Below, piece by piece: positions 14,516 to 22,030 of a stretch of 37,745 nucleotides of DNA (its first letter is position 1; each line of letters starts with the position of its first letter). The notes under the pieces were generated by a model. It did no database searches. It was not told the DNA's origin and was given only the letters and a program-made list of their open reading frames with translations. The DNA is from an uncultured Candidatus Poseidoniales archaeon. Lineage in GTDB: Archaea > Thermoplasmatota > Poseidoniia > Poseidoniales > Thalassarchaeaceae. The translations under genes were made by a program, and so were the position numbers. Location: assembly GCA_902573085.1 (NCBI GenBank), contig CACGHY010000010.1:1-37745 (forward strand), read 5' to 3'.

Positions 14516-15604
14516 ATGACCAATTCTTCTGTGCCTGACTATTCCGGGCAGAATCTAGGGAGAATAAGATGTGTAGTGGATGTCGGGGAGAACTCAATCG
14601 AAATAGATCCCTACGTTGCCGACTTCTTCTTCGAACCAATCTTCCTATCTGGTAGGTTTCCAGATTTGACCTGCAATGCCCAAATATTGGGGCTTGAAGG
14701 GGACGAGGAACCTCTGGTGAATGTGGAGATAGTGTCTAAAAGGAGGGGCCAAAGGTATGATGCTCTTAGGATTACCAGCGAAGAGATTTTTTCGAGGCCA
14801 AACAAGTTCTCTATAATTTTTGGATTTGATAGTGAGAGGCTGAAGTCACCACTACAGCTGGAAGCTGAAGTAGAGGTGAGAAACGCAGGAACCCCAATAA
14901 TTGCTAGAATCTACTCTGGGTTGTCAGAGTCGTTCGAGGGAAACGTGAGCTCGAATCTCTCTGGGGTAAGTTCTACTGTCCAAAAGGAGAGGTCGATGAC
15001 CTTCTGGGACTGGCCACAAAGCCACGCTAGGCTCGAGGTCAAGGCAGACCAGAGCTGGATCAGTGAGTTTGGAGAGATAGATGTGTTACACAATGGAGGA
15101 GATGGAGGGGTTGGAGGATCTACGAGGCTCACAGAAGAATTCCAGGAGATTGATTTCAGTGCTGTGAGGCCTCTATTGCTCCCTAGGGACGGCTTCCCAA
15201 AGGCCCCATATCACACATGTGCCTCCATCGTCATCAGAATGGGAAGGGATGGAACAGAGATCCCGGTCGTTAGCCACTTGGTAGACAGCAGACCATCAAA
15301 AAGGGGTACTTACGGCAAAATATCTGATTTAGATGATCGCGATGGTTGGCCGTATTTTCTCTGGAGAGGAATGCACTTCAAGGAGCAACCCAAATACGAG
15401 AAATTCCTAATTAAGAAGGGAAGGCTATGGGAGGGCTTCACATATCAGGAATCGGAGATATCCGACACGATAAAGAGGGTACAGCACGATCGCTATACGA
15501 GCGTCGTGCCTACCAGAGCATGGTTCTCATACAAGGGAGAGGAGTTCATAGTGAACTGGTTCCATTTGGATGAGTATGGTTGGAAGGTTTACTTTTCTGA
15601 CTAG
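14516..15604 (+). CDS. Unrecognised 362-residue protein
   Basis: I do not recognise a family. There is no signal peptide or membrane helix, so it appears soluble. The first 150 residues look like a beta-sandwich: alternating hydrophobic strands such as RIRCVVDVGENSIEIDPYVA and FSIIFGFDSERL, with a Gly/Ser-rich linker after them. The second half is rich in Trp, Tyr and Phe (MTFWDWPQSHARLEV, GWPYFLWRGMHF, FIVNWFHLDEYGWKVYF), suggesting a second binding domain. Its stop codon overlaps that of the convergent Xer gene in a shared CTAG (15601-15604). The two neighbours upstream are also unknown, so this is a small island of unassigned genes. Confidence 0.7.
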   Translation: MTNSSVPDYSGQNLGRIRCVVDVGENSIEIDPYVADFFFEPIFLSGRFPDLTCNAQILGLEGDEEPLVNVEIVSKRRGQRYDALRITSEEIFSRPNKFSIIFGFDSERLKSPLQLEAEVEVRNAGTPIIARIYSGLSESFEGNVSSNLSGVSSTVQKERSMTFWDWPQSHARLEVKADQSWISEFGEIDVLHNGGDGGVGGSTRLTEEFQEIDFSAVRPLLLPRDGFPKAPYHTCASIVIRMGRDGTEIPVVSHLVDSRPSKRGTYGKISDLDDRDGWPYFLWRGMHFKEQPKYEKFLIKKGRLWEGFTYQESEISDTIKRVQHDRYTSVVPTRAWFSYKGEEFIVNWFHLDEYGWKVYFSD

Positions 15605-16872
15605 AGCTTGGTCGGAATTCTCTCCGATTGCTTTTTTTCCTTATCTTGACTCTCTTTCTCTCTATATTCATCCGGCTCCGGCTCCGCTGATTGTGGACTC
15701 CTCTGGGCCCTGTGGTATATCTCTCTCAGTGTCTGATCTCCGATCTCCAGGTACACCCTGGTTGTTGCAATACTCGAATGCCCGAGAAGCCTCTGAATAG
15801 TGACAAGGTCCGCCCCCCTCTCAAGTAGACCGGTGGCGAAAGTATGCCTCAGAGTGTGAGGGCTTAGCCTGCTCTTCGGAATGTCTGCGGCGTCCGCCAG
15901 CCTGTCCATCATCTTCTGTATAGAGCGGGGGTTAATTCTACGTCCCCTGCTAGATACGAACATGGCCCTAAGTCCCGAATCTTGGCTTTCCCTAATTCTG
16001 CTCCCCCTTATTGGCTCCCATGATTCTAGGACATCAACCGAGTTTTTCGTGAATAAGACGGTTCGATCCTTCTCTCCCTTTCCTCCTATCACCAATGCGG
16101 ATAGGTCTTCCTTGTCTATGTCGTCGATATCTAGTGCGCAAAGCTCTGACACTCTCAGTCCAGTATCTAGCATCAGAGTCGATACTGGCATCGCCAAGGG
16201 GTCCTCGGACTCGCTGACTGCTATTCTGAGTCTGTCCAACTCTCTCCGGCCTAGTGTCTTTGGAAGCGATCTACTCCTTGATGGCCTTTGTATCCAGTCC
16301 GGGACGACGTGGCCAAGCCATTTCAGTAGGTGAGTCAGAGCTGCTATCTTGGCATTAATCGTAGATGGCTTAAGCTCCCCTAGTCCGTTCATCCAAGCAT
16401 CCATTCTGCCGTTATTAGGGTCAGCAAATAGGTGGAAGTCCCTTACCGGCATTCTTGCAGATTCGTCCCACACTAGAGTCCCATCTCCTGGGAGAGATGT
16501 GGTTGAGAACGTCTTAGCAGCTATGTCATATGCCCTGATGGTGTGAGAGCTCTTCTTCTCCGAGCGAAGTTGCTGTAACCAGCATTCGTGCCACTGCAGT
16601 TCTGCTATCCTGTGCAATCTTGAGGGTAGCGAGTCGTTAAGGCCGACATCTTCGGAATGGAACCTTCGGCCCAATCTCTCTACCGAGTCAAATAGCGCCT
16701 CCTTGCTTCTTGCTTCTTCGTTCAACCCTTCTCGCCTCCAGCCGCGAACGGCGTGTGCATCCCTGTCCCGAAGGACGTTGACAAGGAGGCGTATTGTGAC
16801 TTGAATGCTTCTCTGAACTATGACACCTTGGGACGTATTGGGGCAGTTGCAAAAAATAGCCGAGCGGCTCAC
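15601..16872 (-). CDS. Tyrosine recombinase of the XerC/XerD/XerA type
   Basis: A 423-residue site-specific recombinase. The catalytic set of the tyrosine recombinase fold is complete: Arg240 (TGLRVSELCALDI), Lys265 (GGKGEKDR), His339 and Arg342 (SPHTLRHTFA), His365 (LLGHSS) and the nucleophile Tyr374 (TTRVYLEI). An N-terminal core-binding domain lies at about residues 95-190 (SSHTIRAYDIAAKTF and STINAKIAALTHLLKWL). About 90 extra residues precede it, longer than most archaeal XerA proteins. The GTG start overlaps the stop of the RimK-like gene in GTGA, so translation is coupled. The C-terminal tail is highly charged. No transposon ends or attachment sites are seen, and a housekeeping chromosome-dimer-resolution role is likelier than a mobile element. 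Confidence 0.9.
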   Translation of the reverse strand: MSRSAIFCNCPNTSQGVIVQRSIQVTIRLLVNVLRDRDAHAVRGWRREGLNEEARSKEALFDSVERLGRRFHSEDVGLNDSLPSRLHRIAELQWHECWLQQLRSEKKSSHTIRAYDIAAKTFSTTSLPGDGTLVWDESARMPVRDFHLFADPNNGRMDAWMNGLGELKPSTINAKIAALTHLLKWLGHVVPDWIQRPSRSRSLPKTLGRRELDRLRIAVSESEDPLAMPVSTLMLDTGLRVSELCALDIDDIDKEDLSALVIGGKGEKDRTVLFTKNSVDVLESWEPIRGSRIRESQDSGLRAMFVSSRGRRINPRSIQKMMDRLADAADIPKSRLSPHTLRHTFATGLLERGADLVTIQRLLGHSSIATTRVYLEIGDQTLREIYHRAQRSPQSAEPEPDEYREKESQDKEKKQSERIPTKL

Positions 16873-17819
16873 AGAGCGTACTCGAACTCGTTTTCACCGA
16901 AACCGACAGAGAACTTACTATCCTCGGAAATCTCAGAATAACTGGAATAGAGGTCGTTTAGGTGCTCTGCTACCTTTCCTGCCACGTTTACCTTGGTCGC
17001 ACCCTCTATCCCCTCTAGTCCGGGACTGGAGTTAACTTCCAGCACCAGTGGCCCTCTGTCTGACTCTAGCATATCGACTCCCGCCACCTCGAGTCCAAGG
17101 GTTTCTGCGGAAAGGACAGCAATTCTCCTCTGCTCATCCGTCAAATCTACTCCTGTAACTGAACCACCAAGGTGGAAGTTAGAGCGGAACTCGCTCCCAT
17201 GCGCCTTACGTCGCATCGATGCTACAACCTCTCCACCAACAACCAATGCCCGAATATCGCTGCCATGGGATTCCTTGACGTATTCTTGCACCAAAGGCCT
17301 CATACCTCGCTCGAGCATCTGGAACACTAGTTGCCTGGCCTGCTGAGAGGAGCTTACAAGAAATACTCCGGAGCCATGGGTCCCCTCTGTCGACTTAACA
17401 ACGCACGGTGAACCGCCTACCCTTCTTACTGCGCGATCGGTATCCTCCCACGCCCCAACATGCGCTGTAATCGGAACTGGAACGCGAGCCTCAGCCATCA
17501 TCTGGCAAGCCACAAGCTTGTCCCTGCTTCTCAGAATGCCATGACTAGAGTTCAGCACTATCACACCAGTTTGCTCGAACTGTCTGACAATCGCCACTCC
17601 CCTCCGAGTGATGGAATAACCGATTCTAGGCAGAACAGCCTCGCACTCTACAGGCCAACCCTTGTGGAAGACCCTCCCCCCATCTTCATCCACGACGATA
17701 GTTAGCGCAAGAGGATCGATGATGTCTACCATCCATCCTTGCCTCTCAGCCTCTGTAGCCAGCCTTCTGGTGCTGTAGAGCTCGGGGCCCCTAGAGAGTA
17801 GTACTAGCCTTGGCTCCAT
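16869..17819 (-). CDS. RimK-family ATP-grasp ligase (alpha-L-glutamate ligase type)
   Basis: A 316-residue ATP-grasp enzyme that would join an amino acid, typically glutamate, to a carboxylate on a protein, cofactor or metabolite. The N-terminal domain (RLVLLSRGPELYSTRRL and AVLPRIGYSITRRG) is as in RimK/LysX proteins. The ATP-grasp part has SRDKLVACQMMAEARVPVP near residue 100, PCVVKSTEGTHGSGVFLV near 142, VQEYVKESHGSDIRALVVGG near 185 and the metal-binding VLEVNSSPGLEGIE near 270. Possible relatives include RimK (S6 glutamylation), MptN/CofF (cofactor glutamylation) and LysX. The sequence does not decide among them. The ATG at 17819 starts right at the first strand. The gene is coupled to the downstream Xer gene. 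Confidence 0.88.
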   Translation of the reverse strand: MEPRLVLLSRGPELYSTRRLATEAERQGWMVDIIDPLALTIVVDEDGGRVFHKGWPVECEAVLPRIGYSITRRGVAIVRQFEQTGVIVLNSSHGILRSRDKLVACQMMAEARVPVPITAHVGAWEDTDRAVRRVGGSPCVVKSTEGTHGSGVFLVSSSQQARQLVFQMLERGMRPLVQEYVKESHGSDIRALVVGGEVVASMRRKAHGSEFRSNFHLGGSVTGVDLTDEQRRIAVLSAETLGLEVAGVDMLESDRGPLVLEVNSSPGLEGIEGATKVNVAGKVAEHLNDLYSSYSEISEDSKFSVGFGENEFEYAL

Positions 17820-17874
17820 GTCCTGCGCCGCCCGAGGGGCCGTCTTCAACTCTTTCCCCCGGGAACTCGCTATT

Positions 17875-17896
17875 CTATTACGAGTATGCGTTATAG
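17875..17896. promoter_or_regulatory. Near-palindrome between the RimK-like and SAP-protein genes
   Basis: CTATTACG and CGTTATAG are inverted copies (7 of 8 positions) around a six-base centre. It lies in the 131-base divergent region, 56 bases from the RimK-like start and 55 from the SAP-protein start, nearly midway. It overlaps an AT-rich element that could be the TATA box for the RimK-Xer transcript. It could be a shared operator. The six-base centre recalls Xer sites, but the arms lack the usual inner TTAT pattern. Confidence 0.4.
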
Positions 17897-17950
17897 GACT
17901 CACGAAGTCGGAGAGATTGAAAGCCTCAGGGTGGGACTGAGTCACAGAGC

Positions 17951-20041
17951 ATGACCGAAGACGATTCAATTGACAGAGAGTCGCTTACATCGAACACAGT
18001 TGCGAAGCTCAGGGAAATCTGCAAGAAGCGAGGACTCCTAGTCTCAGGGAAGAAATCGGAATTAGTAGATAGAATACTTGAGGATGCAGGAGTGGTTGGT
18101 TCTGTAGAGGCATCTGAAGACAATGATTGGGACGAAGGAGATGCTCTAGTGATGGATGATGAGCCCGATGATACAAGGGAAAGGGTGGATCAGGTCATTT
18201 CTAAGATCCATAGTGTGGTAGAGGCCGAAGTGGTCGACGCAGATATATTGTCTGCAGAATCCAATGAGGCCAGAGAGGAAGAAGCGGTGGTCGTAGTTTC
18301 AGAGGACGACCAACCGTCTTTGGTCATCTCCATGCCTTCCATATCTTCATTGGGAGACAGATGGAAGGCTCTAGCAGCGGTGGTAGTTGTGGTAATACTT
18401 GTCGGGGCTGCAACTACAGTTTTCCTACAACGAAGTTCTGGCTTCGAAGTAGCTAAGCTGAGTTATGGGGATGAGATGGACTTTCAGGTCATTGATTCCA
18501 GTATAAACATAGACGGAGAGGAGATGCTCTCTGTTTTCAGGGACTCAACTGGAGGAATTCTAGAACCAGCCTGTGGAGAGGTCTCCATGGATATGGATGG
18601 AACTGGTTCTGTCTCAGTGACCGAAGGGCCCAATTCGGGAGCGGTAGAAACTACCGACAGCCTGGGAAGAACCGGTTTCTTAGCAGCCGAGAAGAGAATA
18701 CGCCTCGACTTGGACGTAGATTTCGAGGGAAGGACATGGAGAGATGACGCAAAGACAGAATGCGGGAACATACGATGGGTAATGTCCGGAAATGATCTGA
18801 GCATGGAGTCAACCAGCTGGGTAGAGCTGGAGAAGACTGAGGTAAAGAGGACTGACACCTCAATATCGTTCAGCGACGTGGACTCCGTAACAACGAACGC
18901 CAGGACCGTGACTTACGACTCGGCGGGACTAGGTGGATTAGGCGCACTCTTGCCCACCCTTTCTTTCCCACTGACCCCCATTGAGCTACACGACTTTTTC
19001 GGAGAAGCTGTGATTAAGGAGGGTGCCAGATCCTCGGACCCGGACCTAGGCTGGAATTCCGATTGGAAATGGGAGGTAAAGAAGGAGTTCAGAGATGATA
19101 CTCATGGCCTAGTGTACCCTGTTTATCTCAACCATGAGGAAATAGGGAGATGCTATGGGCATGCAACAATTCTACTGCATTTGCAAGACGGGAGTCCTTG
19201 GCCGGTTAAGCAGGTTGCTGACATAAGACTGGACAAAGCACTCCAGACAAACGATTGCGACTTCCTAGTCAGCACTCTTTCTGATGAACTTCTACCTGAA
19301 GGAACCCTCAGTATCACCATGACTTATTCGAGTATTTCTTCATACACTGGAAGCAGAGAAATCGATTGGGAAAGGAACTACCTCGGGAGTCCCAATGATG
19401 GAGAGGACAGGCCGGGCACCTCAACAAAGAGGAACTGGGTAGACTCCATGTGGGACGATTCAGAAATCAGACAGTTCGATATGGAAGAGGCAGTATCTTG
19501 CCTCAAATCGAAATATCCGAATTCTCAGGCAGCTCTAGCGCTAGAATCGGGAGGATACATCTGGAGGGCCTCCTGGTCAAGGCCTACTTCAGAACCGGAG
19601 TGGAACATGTCTTGGGTTGACGAGGATGATGACTCCGGCTGGCTGGTGCTTCAGAGATCATCTGAAGGCTGCGAGATGTCATCAACGGGATCGAATGATA
19701 GGGGCGAAGTCACATGGAATAGAGACTCCATACCCAGTACCCAGACCCTTTCTTTGCTGGAAACGAGGATCCTAGACCCTGAGAGATATCCCGACCTTTC
19801 TCAATACGTACAGTCCGGGGAATCATGGAACCTCCAAGCACAGGTTGGTTACCGACTATCTGTCACTGAGGATAACGAGGTTCTAAGCCTCCTTCCCGGC
19901 GACCTGGGAGATGGAAAGGTAACCATGACCGCAGTAAGGGAATGGGAACAAGAAGGACGAGAAAGGTCAGTTGACTTGGCCATGGATTCTGAGACAGGAG
20001 AGATGGTCATATGGTGGCTAATCGACAGTCCTAGCGAGTGA
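17951..20041 (+). CDS. SAP-domain, single-pass membrane protein with a large extracytoplasmic domain
   Basis: A 696-residue protein with a rare layout. Residues 11-46 form a SAP motif (SNTVAKLREICKKRGLLVSG, then KSELVDRILEDAG), a helix-extended-helix fold that commonly binds DNA or RNA. Residues 50-120 are an acidic linker. Residues 138-160 are one membrane helix (WKALAAVVVVVILVGAATTV). About 530 residues follow on the far side, with repeated Trp and Asp-rich beta-type segments and several cysteines; I cannot assign this part. The predicted topology keeps SAP in the cytoplasm, so the protein could link nucleic acid to the membrane. It precedes a ParA ATPase on the same strand by 69 bases and is divergent from the RimK-Xer pair. 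The SAP and membrane parts are clear; the role is inference. Confidence 0.85.
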   Translation: MTEDDSIDRESLTSNTVAKLREICKKRGLLVSGKKSELVDRILEDAGVVGSVEASEDNDWDEGDALVMDDEPDDTRERVDQVISKIHSVVEAEVVDADILSAESNEAREEEAVVVVSEDDQPSLVISMPSISSLGDRWKALAAVVVVVILVGAATTVFLQRSSGFEVAKLSYGDEMDFQVIDSSINIDGEEMLSVFRDSTGGILEPACGEVSMDMDGTGSVSVTEGPNSGAVETTDSLGRTGFLAAEKRIRLDLDVDFEGRTWRDDAKTECGNIRWVMSGNDLSMESTSWVELEKTEVKRTDTSISFSDVDSVTTNARTVTYDSAGLGGLGALLPTLSFPLTPIELHDFFGEAVIKEGARSSDPDLGWNSDWKWEVKKEFRDDTHGLVYPVYLNHEEIGRCYGHATILLHLQDGSPWPVKQVADIRLDKALQTNDCDFLVSTLSDELLPEGTLSITMTYSSISSYTGSREIDWERNYLGSPNDGEDRPGTSTKRNWVDSMWDDSEIRQFDMEEAVSCLKSKYPNSQAALALESGGYIWRASWSRPTSEPEWNMSWVDEDDDSGWLVLQRSSEGCEMSSTGSNDRGEVTWNRDSIPSTQTLSLLETRILDPERYPDLSQYVQSGESWNLQAQVGYRLSVTEDNEVLSLLPGDLGDGKVTMTAVREWEQEGRERSVDLAMDSETGEMVIWWLIDSPSE

Positions 20042-20110
20042 GAAAAACCACCATCACAGACCTATTGGTAAGCGTCATATTCAACAAATCATTGACTGCC
20101 GTTGCCCTAG

Positions 20111-21061
20111 ATGGGTCCAAAGGACAGCGACCAAATCCTTCCGGAAGTAGGGAAGGCTCCTCTAATAATCGATGTCGAATTCTTGGAAGAAGAGGACGAA
20201 ACGCTTGCCAAACCTCTTGATTCGATTGAGGAGATCAGTTTTCCGAAGCCAAGAAGCGCGATGGAACTCCCTCCATCCCTACCTACTCCTCAAGGGAGGG
20301 CTAGAGTAGTGACCGTAATAAATCAGAAGGGAGGGGTGGGTAAAACTACCACAGTAATCAACATCGCAGCCCAAATTGCGCTAAGGGGATTTAAAGTCTT
20401 GGTCATTGACTCCGACTCACAGGGGAATTGTGCTACAGGTCTAGGTGTGGATAAGAGCAAGGTCAAGAACACCACGAGAGACCTGATTCTCAGTCCGGAG
20501 ACGGCAGTAGACTCAAGGCACGCAACCGCGGTGGAGAACCTACACATCATCGTCGGTGACAGGAGTCTTATCGGGCTGGAGCAGGAGATGATGAGACAGC
20601 TTGGAAGAGAGAAGAGAATGAAGGAGGCACTTCAACCACTACTCGCTCACTACGATCTAGTACTAATCGACACGCCCCCTTCACTGGGCCTAGTGACAAT
20701 TAACGCATTGGTGGCCTCGGATGGCATTCTAGTACCTGTACAGACAGAATATTTCGCTTTGGAGGGACTAGCCTTGCTGTCCGGAACCATCAGAGAAGTA
20801 AGGAGTCTCCTCAACGAGAGATTGGGAGTGGACGGTGTGCTATTGACAATGCATTCCCAGACACTTCTGAACAAGCAGGTTGCAGGAGAGGTATTGGATA
20901 ACTTCCCAGACTTAGTCTTACGGCCAGCGATAAGGAGGAACGTTAGGCTTGCAGAGGCACCAAGCCATGGAATTCCTATCCATCTCCACGATCCCTCTAG
21001 CCCGGGTGGTAAGGATTACCAGGATATTGCAACAGAGCTCCAAAACCGATGGAGTCTGTGA
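20111..21061 (+). CDS. ParA/Soj-family Walker-type ATPase
   Basis: A 316-residue ATPase of the chromosome and plasmid partition family. The deviant Walker A motif is NQKGGVGKTTTVINIA, with signature Lys73 and Lys78. It is followed by VLVIDSDSQGNCATGLG and the Walker B-like LVLIDTPPSLGLVTINAL. The end VRLAEAPSHGIPIHLHDPSS is a hallmark of chromosomal Soj proteins. A 65-residue acidic, proline-rich N-terminal extension is unusual for the family and could bind a partner. ATP-bound dimers coat DNA non-specifically and position cargo. No parB-like gene is visible in the window. The upstream SAP membrane protein on the same strand is a possible partner, by position only. The downstream transporter starts three bases after the stop. 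Confidence 0.92.
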   Translation: MGPKDSDQILPEVGKAPLIIDVEFLEEEDETLAKPLDSIEEISFPKPRSAMELPPSLPTPQGRARVVTVINQKGGVGKTTTVINIAAQIALRGFKVLVIDSDSQGNCATGLGVDKSKVKNTTRDLILSPETAVDSRHATAVENLHIIVGDRSLIGLEQEMMRQLGREKRMKEALQPLLAHYDLVLIDTPPSLGLVTINALVASDGILVPVQTEYFALEGLALLSGTIREVRSLLNERLGVDGVLLTMHSQTLLNKQVAGEVLDNFPDLVLRPAIRRNVRLAEAPSHGIPIHLHDPSSPGGKDYQDIATELQNRWSL

Positions 21062-21064
21062 ATA

Positions 21065-22030
21065 ATGGTGAAAGGTGGTCTGGGAATAAGTCTAGATGAG
21101 ATATATTCCAAAACCAAAGGGCCTGACCTTTCTTCTTTCCTAACCGAGGAAAAGATGCCAGATTCTCCAAGGGCAGCCGTAATCTGGATGATATTCGGAA
21201 GCTTCTGCTTCGGAACCATGAATGCACTAGTCAAATGGACTAGCGACCACACTGATGTTTGGATGATTATCATGGTAAGATCAGCAGTTATCGCATTCGC
21301 TGTTGCAGCATTTGCTGCCTCCAAGGGGATTAGTCTCAAAGTCAACGATCACAAGACCATGTTGCTTAGGTGCGTAGTAGGTCTGATTGCTATGATTCTT
21401 TATTTCACTGCACTCGGAAGGATTCCCATCAGTCAAGCAGTGACTCTCCAGTATACTGGTCCCCTATTCGTTGCTCTACTTTCCGGAAGAATTCTGGCTG
21501 AGAGGGTTTCCGCATCGGTGGCAAGCCTGGTATTGACTGCATTCGCTGGAATCGTTCTGATTGTATCTCCAGACGCAGGCACTGTAGACCCAGACGCACT
21601 ACTCGCCCTCGGCTCTGGATTTTTCGCAGCTTTGGCGTATATGTATGTCAGGGAACTCAGAAAGACAGACTCTCCGGCTACCGTCATATTCTGGTTCGCA
21701 GCCTTCTCAGTCGTGGGGAGTCTCGCCCAGTCTGCAACACATATCATTGAGCTTGAATTAAACACGATTGCAGCCCTTATTGGTATTGGTGTCGGTGCAG
21801 GAGGGGGACAGTTAGGAATCACCATGGCATACCACAAGGCGAATGCTGCCTGGGTTAGTGCGTTCTCCTACCTTACAGTACTTGTAGCGACTTTCTATGG
21901 CTTTGTTCTATTCGGAGAATCACTCTCCCTCGCAGATTGGTTGGGAGGCTCGTTAGTCGTAGGATCAGGAATCGCACTTATCTTCGCTTACCCGCCCAAG
22001 GAGGAAAGCGAATCAGGAAACGCTGCCTAG
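21065..22030 (+). CDS. EamA/DMT-superfamily transporter
   Basis: A membrane protein of 321 residues with about ten helices made of two repeated EamA units. The first starts near residue 38 (AAVIWMIFGSFCFGTMNALVKW). The second starts near residue 175 (DALLALGSGFFAALAYMYVREL). The end FYGFVLFGESLSLADWLGGSLVVGSGIAL is the classic EamA finish. Such proteins export or import small metabolites, often amino acids or nucleotide-related compounds; the substrate is unknown. A 35-residue polar N-terminus precedes the first helix. It starts three bases after parA, so it is probably cotranscribed. Its 3' end overlaps the convergent lipoprotein gene by 18 bases. Confidence 0.9.
   Translation: MVKGGLGISLDEIYSKTKGPDLSSFLTEEKMPDSPRAAVIWMIFGSFCFGTMNALVKWTSDHTDVWMIIMVRSAVIAFAVAAFAASKGISLKVNDHKTMLLRCVVGLIAMILYFTALGRIPISQAVTLQYTGPLFVALLSGRILAERVSASVASLVLTAFAGIVLIVSPDAGTVDPDALLALGSGFFAALAYMYVRELRKTDSPATVIFWFAAFSVVGSLAQSATHIIELELNTIAALIGIGVGAGGGQLGITMAYHKANAAWVSAFSYLTVLVATFYGFVLFGESLSLADWLGGSLVVGSGIALIFAYPPKEESESGNAA

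Noticed and set aside
15601-16872. The Xer gene as part of an integrated mobile element
   Set aside because: No attachment repeats, transposase, phage genes or composition change are seen, and it is translationally coupled to a RimK-like gene.
17875-17896. A dif recombination site
   Set aside because: The spacing fits but the arms lack the usual inner TTAT pattern and are only 8 bases; kept only as an operator candidate.
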